From Rhodococcus wratislaviensis (GTDB lineage Bacteria; Actinomycetota; Actinomycetes; Mycobacteriales; Mycobacteriaceae): a DNA stretch of 64,000 nt. The translations under genes and the position numbers were made by a program. This document shows positions 41,396-48,841 of this stretch, in pieces. The stretch spans positions 372,001-436,000 of the forward strand of contig NZ_UAUI01000011.1 in NCBI RefSeq assembly GCF_900455735.1. Reading direction: 5' to 3'. A model generated the notes under the pieces. It saw nothing but the letters and a program-made list of their open reading frames with translations. It ran no database searches and was not told the origin of the DNA. Every line of letters starts with the position of its first letter. The stretch's first letter is position 1.

Positions 41396-42772
41396 TCAGC
41401 GCCCGGCGATCTTGTCGGCAAGCAGCGCGAGTCGGGAGGTGCGAGGGCCGGCCGCTCGAGCCTCGAGAACGTCGGCGATCGAGTAGATGCGGTAGAGGCC
41501 GTGTGCGCCGATCCACCGGAGCGGTTCGGGTTCCCAGCGTCGGGGCATCTGACGAACCCACGGCAACGTGGAGAGCTTGGTATCGCCCTGCAGGATCAGG
41601 TCGGAAGCGATGCGGCCGGCGAGATGGGCGGCCGTCAGCCCTTGGCCGGCGTAGCCGCCCACGCGCAGGATCTTGCTGCTCGGGTCGTTGTCGATGAACG
41701 GTGACCAGTCGCGGGTCACCCCGAGCACACCGCACCACGCGTGAGCGGCGGCGAGGGGGACTTGCGGGAACAAGTCCGCCAGGAGGTTGGTCAGTGCGGC
41801 AATGGTGTGCTGGTCGACTTCACCGTCACTGTCGACTCCGGAGGCGAATCGGTACGGCTTACCGCGGCCGCCGATCGCGATGCGCCCGTCGGGCGTTCGC
41901 TGGCCGTAGAAGTACGTGTGGGCTGCACCCGACACGCCGTCGCCGTGCGCCCAGCCGATCTGCTCCCACTGATCGTCGGTGAGCCGATCGGTCACGAGCA
42001 TCGCGCTGTTGAGGGGGAGCATCCGCCGGCGCTGTCCCCGCTGCCGGGAGGAATAGCCTTCGGTGGCGACCACGACATGCCGACGTGCCCGGACGGTGTG
42101 AGCGCCGACAGCGAGTCGGCCGGGCTCGATCGTGTCCACCCGCGACGAGGTGTAGATGCGCACCCCGGCCTTCTGAACGGTCCGGGCAAGGGCGAGCAGC
42201 ATCTTCACGGGATCCACGCAGTAGTTGTCCGGTGAGTGCAGGGCGCCCGTCACGCCGGCGATGTTCACCCGCTCGCTCGCCTCGGCGGCGGCGAGGAGGC
42301 GGAGGCGGCCTTCGTCGACGCCCCAGCTACGGCTCTTGGCAAGGTAGTTTTCGATCCGGTTCTGTTCGCTGGCCGAGCGGGCCACCTGCATCCAGCCGCC
42401 ATGGCGGGCGTCGATGTTCTGAGCGCCGAGCACGTCGACGACGTCGTGGATGGATTCTTCCAGTCGCTGTTCGATCTCGAGGACACCGGCACGACCACCG
42501 TGTTGACGTGCCAGAACGTCGCGGATTCCAACGGGTTTCGCGGACAACCAGCCGCCGTTGCGTCCGGAGGCTCCGAATCCGAGACGCTCGGCTTCGAACA
42601 CGGCGACGGACAGTGTGGGGTCGGCCTGGGTGAGGGCCCACGCGGTCCACAGTCCTGAGAGTCCACCGCCCACGATCGCGACATCGACTTCCTCGTCGCG
42701 GTCCAAGGGCACGGTCGCGGGGATGTCGAGATCATCTCGCGACATCCAGTGAGAAAGGTGGCCGTTTCGCAT
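41396..42772 (-). CDS. FAD-dependent amine/D-amino acid oxidase family protein (DAO, PuuB-like)
   Basis: FAD oxidoreductase of 458 aa of the DadA/PuuB/glycine-oxidase type. The Rossmann motif VAIVGGGLSGLWTAWAL is at about residue 31, followed by FEAERLGFGASGRNGGWLSA, which is typical of gamma-glutamylputrescine oxidase-like enzymes. The C-terminal FAD contact is VGGYAGQGLTAAHLAG. Such enzymes oxidise a primary or secondary amine to an aldehyde or keto acid. Transcribed divergently from the XRE-cupin regulator across a palindrome and followed by the POT transporter. No other puu-pathway gene is adjacent, so the substrate is unproven. Confidence 0.85.
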   Translation of the reverse strand: MRNGHLSHWMSRDDLDIPATVPLDRDEEVDVAIVGGGLSGLWTAWALTQADPTLSVAVFEAERLGFGASGRNGGWLSAKPVGIRDVLARQHGGRAGVLEIEQRLEESIHDVVDVLGAQNIDARHGGWMQVARSASEQNRIENYLAKSRSWGVDEGRLRLLAAAEASERVNIAGVTGALHSPDNYCVDPVKMLLALARTVQKAGVRIYTSSRVDTIEPGRLAVGAHTVRARRHVVVATEGYSSRQRGQRRRMLPLNSAMLVTDRLTDDQWEQIGWAHGDGVSGAAHTYFYGQRTPDGRIAIGGRGKPYRFASGVDSDGEVDQHTIAALTNLLADLFPQVPLAAAHAWCGVLGVTRDWSPFIDNDPSSKILRVGGYAGQGLTAAHLAGRIASDLILQGDTKLSTLPWVRQMPRRWEPEPLRWIGAHGLYRIYSIADVLEARAAGPRTSRLALLADKIAGR

Positions 42773-42806
42773 GGAGAGACTCCCCGGTCAATATTTCTTT
42801 ACCTAA

Positions 42807-42824
42807 GATCAAGTTATCTTGATC
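42807..42824. promoter_or_regulatory. Palindromic operator between amine oxidase and XRE-cupin genes
   Basis: GATCAAG and CTTGATC are perfect 7-bp arms around TTAT, in an AT-rich 82-bp divergent intergenic region. It is well placed to control both genes and is the likely target of the adjacent XRE-cupin protein. Confidence 0.65.
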
Positions 42825-42854
42825 ACAACCAAAGGCTGATGTACTTTCTGAGGT

Positions 42855-43436
42855 ATGTCAAGTGCATCGACGGACGACGGTTCGCCAGCGGTCGATCCCC
42901 ATTCACTGGGTGCGCGACTGCGCTCACGACGGCGCGCGCTGCGGTTGACGCTGGCTGAGGTCGCCGCAAAAGCCGAGGTCAGTGAGGGGTTTCTCAGCCA
43001 GCTCGAACGGGACCGCAACACTGCCAGCATCGCGACCCTGCAGAGGATCTGCGCGTGCCTGGAGATGAACGTCGGCGAGTTGTTCACCGAGGCATCGACG
43101 ACCGCTGTGCACCGGTACCGCACCGCGCATTTCAATGCCTTCGGCACCAACGCGCGGAAGGTCCGCATCACGCCGACCACCCATCGCCAGCTCGAATCGT
43201 TCATCGGGGAGTTCGACCCGTACGGGACCACCGGTGACGAGCTGTACGCACACGGCGACTCCGAAGAAGTGCTGCTCGTCATCTCCGGCCGCATCGAGGT
43301 CACCGTCGGTGAGCACACCGACGTGCTCAACGCACTCGACAGCGTCGCGTACTCGAGCGCCAGCCCGCACCGCGCCCGGGAGATCGACGGCAAGCCCGCT
43401 GTGGCGCTCTGGATGATGTCGCCACCGAGCTACTGA
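42855..43436 (+). CDS. XRE-family regulator with cupin domain (PuuR-like)
   Basis: Regulator of 193 aa. The HTH is at about residues 20-75 (LRSRRRALRLTLAEVA, VSEGFLSQLERDRNTASIATL). The cupin domain is at about 115-190 (EEVLLVISGRIEVTVGE, SASPHRARE). It resembles PuuR-type regulators of amine catabolism and the other XRE-cupin protein in this window. Divergent from the amine oxidase with a palindrome between them. Its last 7 bp overlap the convergent hydroxylase gene. Confidence 0.88.
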   Translation: MSSASTDDGSPAVDPHSLGARLRSRRRALRLTLAEVAAKAEVSEGFLSQLERDRNTASIATLQRICACLEMNVGELFTEASTTAVHRYRTAHFNAFGTNARKVRITPTTHRQLESFIGEFDPYGTTGDELYAHGDSEEVLLVISGRIEVTVGEHTDVLNALDSVAYSSASPHRAREIDGKPAVALWMMSPPSY

Positions 43437-45025
43437 AGCGTCACCCGTCGCAATGCGGACACCAGCCCGTCGACCGTGTCGGTGACCGCCGCGACGTACG
43501 CGTCGGGGCGGATGACCCACACCTCACCTGGCTTCGCGTCCAACGCGGCGGTGAGGACGCCTGCGCTGTCGATCTCCGACAGCCGGACGAGGCGGATCGG
43601 CGTGTGCACCGTGTCGAGTGCCGCGCTGCGGATCTCGTCGACATCCACACCGTCACCCGCGAGAAGCAGGATTCCGTGCCGGGCGATGGCGCGGAGCCGG
43701 CTGCCGGAACCGCCCTGCAACGTCACCGGGGTGTCGGGCACGAGGATTCCCGGCGCCGCGGCCGGGGTGCAGCCACGCTCGGGGCGCCCGGCGAAGGGTC
43801 GCTGCGGATCGATTGTGGTCACGGGTGATTCGACGTACCAGAACGGCTCGGCGAGGCGTCCGCTGTCGACCTGGGCCCGCGCCTCCCGGTCGGTGACCGC
43901 CGCGGTGAGCACGTGGCGCCGGTGCCGGTGCTGATCCTCGGACTGCGGAACCAGGAAGTCCATCGTCGCCGTGGTGACCGCGATGTTCTCGACGGCCGCC
44001 GCGTGCCGCTCGGTGTGGTACGTCTCGAGCAGCGACTCGCCGGCCCAGCCCCGCAGGACGAACGCGAGTTTCCATGCCGCGTTCTCGGCGTCGGCGACAC
44101 CGGAATTCAGTCCGCGCGCCCCGAATGGCGACACGATGTGCGCGGCATCGCCGGCCAACAGCACCCGGTCGACGCGCATTCGGTTCGCGACCCGGGAGTG
44201 GAAGCGGTACACCGATTTCCACACGATCCGGTAGTCGGTGTCGCCGATGATCTTCCGGATCCGCGCGTCCAACGCGCCCGACTTCTCCTCGGCCTCGAGG
44301 TCGTACTCGCCGGGCACCTGCCAGTCGATGCGGAACGTCGAGTCCGGGCACGGGTGGATGAGCACCTGCCTGCCCGGGTTCCACTCGGGATCGAAGTAGA
44401 AGCGGCGTTCGTCGGCCCAGCCCGGGATGTCGGCGGCGATGTCGCAGATCAGGAACTTGTCGTCGAACGAACGACCGTCGAACGTGACACCCAGCTGCCG
44501 CCGGATCGCGCTGCCCCGCGACCCCACGGCCACCACCGCGTAGTCCGACGTGACGGTCTCCTCCCCGGAGCCGGTGCGGCAGGTGATGGTCACGCCGGTC
44601 TCGTCCTGATCCACCGACGTGGCCTCGTATCCCCACCGGACGTCGATCGACGGCGTCGCCGCGATCCGCTCGTCGAGCAGTTCCTCGGTCCGTGCCTGGG
44701 AGATGTTGACGAACGGCGGGAACGACGAGATGCCGCGGTCGACGAAGGTATGCGCGAACAGTTCGTGGTCGCGGTGGAAGGTGCGGGCGCACCCCCACGT
44801 CACGCCCTCGTCGGCCAGTTGCCTGCCGACGCCGATCGCGTCCCACACCTCGAGGACGTCCCGCTGCTGGCAGATGGCTTTCGATCCGATCGGGTCCCGT
44901 TCGGCCCGGGCGTCGAGCAACGTGACCGGAATGCCCCAGCGTGCCAGCAGCAACGCCGTCGTCTGCCCCACCGGGCCGTTGCCCACGACGGTGACCGTGC
45001 CGCCGCGGGTGTGTCGTCTTCCCAT
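43430..45025 (-). CDS. FAD-dependent aromatic-ring hydroxylase (PHBH/MhpA family)
   Basis: Flavoprotein monooxygenase of 531 aa. The N-terminal FAD motif is GNGPVGQTTALLLARWG. The second FAD motif GDAAHIVSPFGARGLNSG is followed by DAENAAWKL. A C-terminal thioredoxin-like extension fits the phenol/3-(3-hydroxyphenyl)propionate hydroxylase subgroup. It should use NAD(P)H and oxygen to hydroxylate a phenolic or related ring. It lies 36 bp downstream of the MBL-fold hydrolase and is probably co-transcribed. Substrate unknown; no ring-cleavage enzyme is in the window. Confidence 0.85.
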   Translation of the reverse strand: MGRRHTRGGTVTVVGNGPVGQTTALLLARWGIPVTLLDARAERDPIGSKAICQQRDVLEVWDAIGVGRQLADEGVTWGCARTFHRDHELFAHTFVDRGISSFPPFVNISQARTEELLDERIAATPSIDVRWGYEATSVDQDETGVTITCRTGSGEETVTSDYAVVAVGSRGSAIRRQLGVTFDGRSFDDKFLICDIAADIPGWADERRFYFDPEWNPGRQVLIHPCPDSTFRIDWQVPGEYDLEAEEKSGALDARIRKIIGDTDYRIVWKSVYRFHSRVANRMRVDRVLLAGDAAHIVSPFGARGLNSGVADAENAAWKLAFVLRGWAGESLLETYHTERHAAAVENIAVTTATMDFLVPQSEDQHRHRRHVLTAAVTDREARAQVDSGRLAEPFWYVESPVTTIDPQRPFAGRPERGCTPAAAPGILVPDTPVTLQGGSGSRLRAIARHGILLLAGDGVDVDEIRSAALDTVHTPIRLVRLSEIDSAGVLTAALDAKPGEVWVIRPDAYVAAVTDTVDGLVSALRRVTLQ

Positions 45026-45061
45026 GATCCTCGCCTTGTCAGTGTGAAACGGTGACGGACG

Positions 45062-46024
45062 TCAGCCCTGCAACTGGTCCCAGACCTCGCGGTCACGCTC
45101 CGCGGTCCAGATGACGGGCCGTTCGATGCCCGACAGCTCGTCCCACACGCGGGAGACGTCGAACGGGAGGCAGTGTTCGAAGATCGGCCAGTGCCCGTAC
45201 TGCTCGTTCAGTGCGGCATGGGTGGCCTCGAACGCCTCCTTCAGGGTGCCGCCGCGCTGCTGCACCGCCCCGACCTCGGCCAACATGACCACGATGAAAT
45301 GGCGGGTCTGCTCGATGGCGGCGTCGACGGCCTCCCGACCGTGGGAGACGGCGCCGCGTCCGCCGATCAGGACCTCCGCGCCGAGCGCCTTGATCCGGTC
45401 GAGGGTGCCGGTGGACCAGTCGCGGTGGAACGCGTCGCCGGTGTAGAGCGCGGCCTGCGCCTCGACGAGGTCGCCGGCAAAAAGGATCTTCTGCTTCGGC
45501 AGCCACGCGGTGATGTCGCCTTCGGTGTGGCCGCGGCCGAAGTGCTGGAGCACCAGGTCGCCGCGTCCGCCGCCGAGGTCGATGGTGAGCTTGTCGGCGA
45601 ACGTCAGGGTGGGCCACGTCAGTCCGGGCACCGAGTCGGCAGCCTTGGCGAGGCGGGGCATGCGTCCGAATTCGCTAGCCCAGTCTTCCTTTCCACGCTC
45701 CTCGATGAGGGCGCGGGTGGTCTCGTGCGCCACGATGGTCTCGGCGTCGAACGCGGACGCACCGAGCACGCGGACGGCGTGGTAGTGCGAGAGCACCAGG
45801 TACCGGACCGGTTTGTCGGTGTGCTCGCGCAGCTTGCGCAACCAGTCCTGCGCGGCCACCGGGGTGGCGAGTGCCTCGAAGCAGACGACGAAGTCCTCGC
45901 CCTCGATGGCGCCGATGTTGGGATCCCCCTCGGCGGTGAGGGCGTACACGCCGTCGGCCAGGACCTCGAGCGTCTGCTCCTTCTCACCGAGGTCGGCCGA
46001 CGAAGCGAAGCTTGTGGGGCTCAT
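45062..46024 (-). CDS. MBL-fold hydrolase with degenerate metal motif
   Basis: Metallo-beta-lactamase-fold protein of 320 aa. The usual HxHxDH reads HYHAVR (SHYHAVRVLGA), so the Asp and third His that hold the second metal are lost. The downstream His (GRGHTEGD) and the Asp of FAGDLVE remain, so a one-metal site is possible. ATG at 46024 with AGGTGG upstream is preferred to an in-frame GTG at 46033. It is first in an operon with the aromatic hydroxylase, and a palindrome lies 16 bp upstream. It may open a lactone or hydrolyse a thioester or ester in an aromatic pathway; this is not proven. Confidence 0.82.
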   Translation of the reverse strand: MSPTSFASSADLGEKEQTLEVLADGVYALTAEGDPNIGAIEGEDFVVCFEALATPVAAQDWLRKLREHTDKPVRYLVLSHYHAVRVLGASAFDAETIVAHETTRALIEERGKEDWASEFGRMPRLAKAADSVPGLTWPTLTFADKLTIDLGGGRGDLVLQHFGRGHTEGDITAWLPKQKILFAGDLVEAQAALYTGDAFHRDWSTGTLDRIKALGAEVLIGGRGAVSHGREAVDAAIEQTRHFIVVMLAEVGAVQQRGGTLKEAFEATHAALNEQYGHWPIFEHCLPFDVSRVWDELSGIERPVIWTAERDREVWDQLQG

Positions 46025-46039
46025 GCGATCCACCTAACT

Positions 46040-46055
46040 AATCAAAGGTTTGATT
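46040..46055. promoter_or_regulatory. Palindrome upstream of MBL hydrolase-hydroxylase operon
   Basis: AATCAAA and TTTGATT are perfect 7-bp arms around GG, 16 bp before the MBL gene start. It is followed by further AT-rich sequence including another TTGATCAA (46098-46105). Probably the operator of a regulator encoded elsewhere, as no adjacent regulator is obvious. Confidence 0.55.
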
Positions 46056-46147
46056 GATGGTGGCCACAGTAACCCGGATCACAAAATAATGAAAGCCTTG
46101 ATCAAAAATCGGCCTGGGATCCCTGCGCCCGCGGCCGACCGACCGGA

Positions 46148-46192
46148 CGAACGGGACGCTCGTTCGATCTGACGCAACGAGCGTCCCGTTCG
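46148..46192. terminator. Repeated hairpin element, copy 1
   Basis: CGAACGGGACGCTCGTT (46148-46164) and its exact complement (46176-46192) flank an 11-base loop. A 45-bp copy identical but for one base is at 48740-48784. It lies downstream of the SRPBCC gene stop, consistent with a terminator, and both copies are followed by GTCGCGACGGGG. Confidence 0.75.
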
Positions 46193-46234
46193 TCGCGACG
46201 GGGGTGGGTAGACGGGGGTGGGTATCCGGCAGGC

Positions 46235-46720
46235 TCAACCCTTGATGAGGTCGTCGATCTGGCCGATCGCCTGCGAGGCGCCCTCGACCACGCCCATGTC
46301 GAGCACCTGCTGGAGACCTTCGGCGGTTGCGTAGGTGCTGACGTAGGTGGCGATGGTGCTGCCGTCCTTGTCCTGGAAGGAGAACTCGTTGGTGGACACT
46401 GGCATCGATTCGATCGGGGTGAAATCCGCATCGGCGAATCCGTCGGTGAAGGTGAATCCGGTCGGCTCGTCGACGGAGATGATGTTCCAGTAACCGGCAT
46501 GCTTGTCACCCTCGGGCCCGGTCATGTAGTAGGTGACCCGCCCGCCGGGGGCGAACTCATGGTCGACCACCGTCGCCGGGTATGTCGGTGGACCCCAGAT
46601 CTTTTCGAGCTGGCGCGGATCGGCATAGATCTGCCAGATCCGTGCTCGGGGCGCGGCGAACTCGGCGGTGATGGTCAGGGTCAGTGCATCGATGTCGTGG
46701 CTGACATTGGTGACAGGCAT
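46235..46720 (-). CDS. SRPBCC (AHSA1-like) domain protein
   Basis: Small START/Bet v1-like protein of 161 aa with a ligand-binding cavity. Typical features are the early FAAPRARIWQIYADPRQLEKIWGP segment, VDHEFAPGGRVTYYMTGPEG and a C-terminal helix. It starts 3 bp after the ArsR gene ends, with GGAAGGA upstream of the ATG. ArsR-AHSA1 pairs of this kind are common in actinobacteria; the SRPBCC protein may bind or modify the small molecule sensed by the pathway. No catalytic residues can be assigned. Confidence 0.85.
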   Translation of the reverse strand: MPVTNVSHDIDALTLTITAEFAAPRARIWQIYADPRQLEKIWGPPTYPATVVDHEFAPGGRVTYYMTGPEGDKHAGYWNIISVDEPTGFTFTDGFADADFTPIESMPVSTNEFSFQDKDGSTIATYVSTYATAEGLQQVLDMGVVEGASQAIGQIDDLIKG

Positions 46721-46723
46721 CGT

Positions 46724-47065
46724 TCATTCCTTCCGTTGGGGTTGTGTTGCGATCAGTTCGTCAATGCGTGCGATACGTCCACGCCAGACCTGTTCCAGCT
46801 CGGCGAGCATGGACGACACTGCGCGAACTGCGTCCACATCGCCCGTGGCGAGTTGTTCACGGCCGCTGCGTCGTTTGACGAGTAGGCCGGACTTCTGGAG
46901 GACGGCGACGTGCTTCTGCACGGCAGCGAAACTCATGTCGTATTTCGCGGCCAGTGCCGAGACGGAATGCTCGCCGGCCAGCACGCGACGCATGATGTCG
47001 CGCCTCGTTCGGTCGGACAGCGCGTGGAACAGGGCATCGGCCCGGTCCTCATCTGTTTCTGACAC
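46724..47065 (-). CDS. ArsR-family winged-helix regulator
   Basis: Regulator of 113 aa with the compact ArsR fold: LFHALSDRTRRDIMRRVLAG, then SVSALAAKYDMSFAAVQKHVAVLQKSGLL and a beta-wing RRSGREQLA. No Cys-rich metal site is seen, so it belongs to the non-metal group paired with SRPBCC proteins. GTG at 47065 follows a 10-bp-arm palindrome by only 7 bases, leaving little room for a leader; the transcript may be leaderless. Autoregulation through that palindrome is likely. A much longer open frame to 47500 overlaps the immunity-like gene and is rejected. Confidence 0.85.
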   Translation of the reverse strand: MSETDEDRADALFHALSDRTRRDIMRRVLAGEHSVSALAAKYDMSFAAVQKHVAVLQKSGLLVKRRSGREQLATGDVDAVRAVSSMLAELEQVWRGRIARIDELIATQPQRKE

Positions 47066-47072
47066 CCTCAGA

Positions 47073-47096
47073 ACATACAACCGATTGGTTGTATGT
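47073..47096. promoter_or_regulatory. ArsR-type operator upstream of the arsR-SRPBCC pair
   Basis: ACATACAACC and GGTTGTATGT are perfect 10-bp arms around GATT, directly upstream of the GTG start at 47065. Size and spacing fit an ArsR dimer. It is probably the autoregulatory site and may overlap the -10 region (TATGTT). Confidence 0.7.
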
Positions 47097-47114
47097 GCAA
47101 GGCTGCTTCGACTT

Positions 47115-47495
47115 TCAGGATGCGAGTGGGCGCGGATGGCACCTTCGACGTACGAGCTCGCGAATGGCCTCAGGGAGCTGGTCACGCTGCCACCGGCATT
47201 CACGTCGTCCTGCTGCACGCGCGGCTTTGATCGCATAGGCGGCAGCACCGAGTTCATGCACTGCAACGTGCGCGACGGCTCCGGCCTGCCCCGCAGCGTA
47301 TGCGGCGTGCCGTGCTGCACCACGCAGGTCCCTGGCCGCGCACGATGCCGCCCACAGGGCCAGAAGCTGATGATCCGAGTCTGTGAGCGTCCCACCGCGG
47401 CGGATCGTGACGAAGCGAGGGTCTCGGACCTTCGGGAGGATCTGGCTGGAACTTCTCTCACTTGCATCCGGCCACAGCACCCGAGGGCCGCGCAT
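47115..47495 (-). pseudogene. Shortened Imm5-like 'putative immunity protein', probably decayed
   Basis: Open frame of 126 aa. RDPRFVTIRRGGTLTDSDHQLLALWAASCA near the start, the Ala-rich RDLRGAARHAAYAAG and HELGAAAYAIKAA blocks, and CRWQRDQLPEAIRELV near the end resemble the roughly 160-170 aa actinobacterial Imm5-like immunity family. From memory of that family, a central segment of some tens of residues between AASCAA and RDLRG is missing. The last residues (RRRCHPRPLAS) also do not fit, as if frameshifted. No toxin gene is adjacent. The start is uncertain and no good ribosome site is seen. Confidence 0.5.
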
Positions 47496-47554
47496 ACCAC
47501 CCGCCTCGGATCTGAATACTTTTTGCGGGCAGCGCTGGTCGAGGTTGAGAGTTG

Positions 47555-47821
47555 TTACCCGGTTTGCCGGAGACCGGTGTGGGCAAGGCAGATGTCGGCA
47601 AGCTCGTCGAGCGACAGGGGAAGCACCCGGGCGAGGGCCGCGACAGTGGTGAACGCGGGTGTCGCCATCCGCCCGGTCTCGATCTTTCGAAGAGTCTCCG
47701 GTGAGATCCCGGCCTCCTGCGCGACCTCGGCGAGGGTGCGATCACCCCGTGCCTGCCGCAGCTGATGACCGAGGCGCTTGCCTGCGGCCAGCTGTTCCGG
47801 GGTCAGAGGGAGACGCACCAT
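47555..47821 (-). CDS. Small XRE-family HTH regulator
   Basis: DNA-binding protein of 88 aa, nearly all helix-turn-helix: LGHQLRQARGDRTLAEVAQEAGISPETLRKIETG with a following helix pair. ATG at 47821. It is divergent from the M24 aminopeptidase gene with a palindrome in the 96-bp gap, so it probably controls that gene and itself. There is no ligand domain, so regulation may be through abundance or a protein partner. Confidence 0.85.
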   Translation of the reverse strand: MVRLPLTPEQLAAGKRLGHQLRQARGDRTLAEVAQEAGISPETLRKIETGRMATPAFTTVAALARVLPLSLDELADICLAHTGLRQTG

Positions 47822-47843
47822 CCGAGCAGTCTAACCCTGGAGC

Positions 47844-47888
47844 GGTATGAAAATCCCAGCCCGCGGTCTAGAGTGGTATTTTAATACC
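47844..47888. promoter_or_regulatory. Paired operator-like sites between XRE and M24 peptidase genes
   Basis: GGTATT and AATACC flank TT at 47875-47888, a perfect 6-bp-arm palindrome. A related degenerate site GGTATGAAAATCCC lies at 47844-47857, 31 bp away (about three helical turns). Both lie in the divergent promoter region. Confidence 0.6.
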
Positions 47889-47917
47889 GAATTTGTGCGT
47901 ACGAAGAGGAGTAGTTG

Positions 47918-48706
47918 GTGCTGGAACTGAAAACACCCCGCGAGGTCGCTGCGATGGACGTCACCGGCACATTCATCGCCGAGTTGCTCGACGATCTCGA
48001 ACACCGCGCCGAACCGGGCGTGAATCTGCTCGAGCTCGAAGACCGAGCCCGCCAGTTGATCGCCCAGCGCGGCGCCACGTCGTGCTACTGGGACTATGCG
48101 CCGTCATTCGGGCGCGGACCGTTCCGCAACGTCATCTGCCTGTCGGTCAACGACGCGGTACTACACGGCCTGCCGCACGACTACGTGCTGCAGGACGGGG
48201 ACCTGCTGAGCATGGACATCGCAGTCTCCATCGACGGGTGGGTCGCCGATTGTGCCCGCAGCATCATCGTCGGCGATCCACGACCCGAGGACGCGCGCCT
48301 CATCGCAGCCACCGAAAAGGCCCTGACAGCCGGAATCGCCGCCGCGTTACCCGGCAACCGGCTGGGCGATGTGTCTGCGGCGATCGGCGCGGTCGCCGCC
48401 GAGTACGGGTACCCGGTCAACACCGAGTTCGGTGGTCACGGGCTCGGGCGGACCATGCACGAAGATCCGCACGTATCGAACACCGGACGTGCGGGCCGAG
48501 GACTCACACTGCGCCCGGGGCTGACCCTCGCCCTCGAACCGTGGTTCGCCGCCGGCACGGACGAGATCGTCTACGACCCCGACGGGTGGACCATCCGCTC
48601 GGCCGATGGATCGCGCACCTCGCACAGCGAGCACACCATCGCGATCACCGACGGCGCGCCGCTCGTGCTGACGCGCCGGGAACAGGTCGCTGCATCTGCA
48701 CCGTGA
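47918..48706 (+). CDS. map: Type I methionine aminopeptidase (M24 family)
   Basis: Metallopeptidase of 262 aa that removes the initiator Met from new proteins. It has the M24A layout: an early VNDAVLHGLPHD segment, metal Asp pair in LSMDIAVSIDGWVADCARS, GGHGLGRTMHEDPHV with the metal His, and Glu residues in LALEPWF and SHSEHTIAI. GTG at 47918 sits 6 bases after AGAGGAG; TTG at 47915 is the alternative. There is no N-terminal zinc-finger extension. Rhodococci usually have more than one map gene. This copy stands alone with its own XRE regulator, so a conditional role is possible. Confidence 0.88.
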   Translation: MLELKTPREVAAMDVTGTFIAELLDDLEHRAEPGVNLLELEDRARQLIAQRGATSCYWDYAPSFGRGPFRNVICLSVNDAVLHGLPHDYVLQDGDLLSMDIAVSIDGWVADCARSIIVGDPRPEDARLIAATEKALTAGIAAALPGNRLGDVSAAIGAVAAEYGYPVNTEFGGHGLGRTMHEDPHVSNTGRAGRGLTLRPGLTLALEPWFAAGTDEIVYDPDGWTIRSADGSRTSHSEHTIAITDGAPLVLTRREQVAASAP

Positions 48707-48739
48707 TTGCCAGGCCCCCGGACGACGGTCCCCGCCGAA

Positions 48740-48784
48740 CGAACGGGACGCTCGTGCGATCTGACGCAACGAGCGTCCCGTTCG
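48740..48784. terminator. Repeated hairpin element, copy 2 (between convergent genes)
   Basis: The same 45-bp hairpin as 46148-46192, with one base changed at the loop-proximal end of the left arm (CGAACGGGACGCTCGTG). It lies between the convergent stops of the aminopeptidase (48706) and the YeiH-like exporter (48842), so it probably terminates both. The GC-rich sequence from 48785 to 48841 holds only G-runs. Confidence 0.75.
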
Positions 48785-48841
48785 TCGCGACGGGGGCGAC
48801 GGGGGCGAGGGGAGGTGAGGGGGTGAGGGTGGGTAGCGGTG

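Noticed and set aside
47066..47500. 258-aa version of the ArsR protein
   Set aside because: The added N-terminus crosses the palindrome and the immunity-like frame and has no family similarity.
48785..48841. G-rich tract considered as a G-quadruplex or promoter
   Set aside because: Short irregular G-runs just past a hairpin between convergent genes; no gene start nearby and too little structure to claim.
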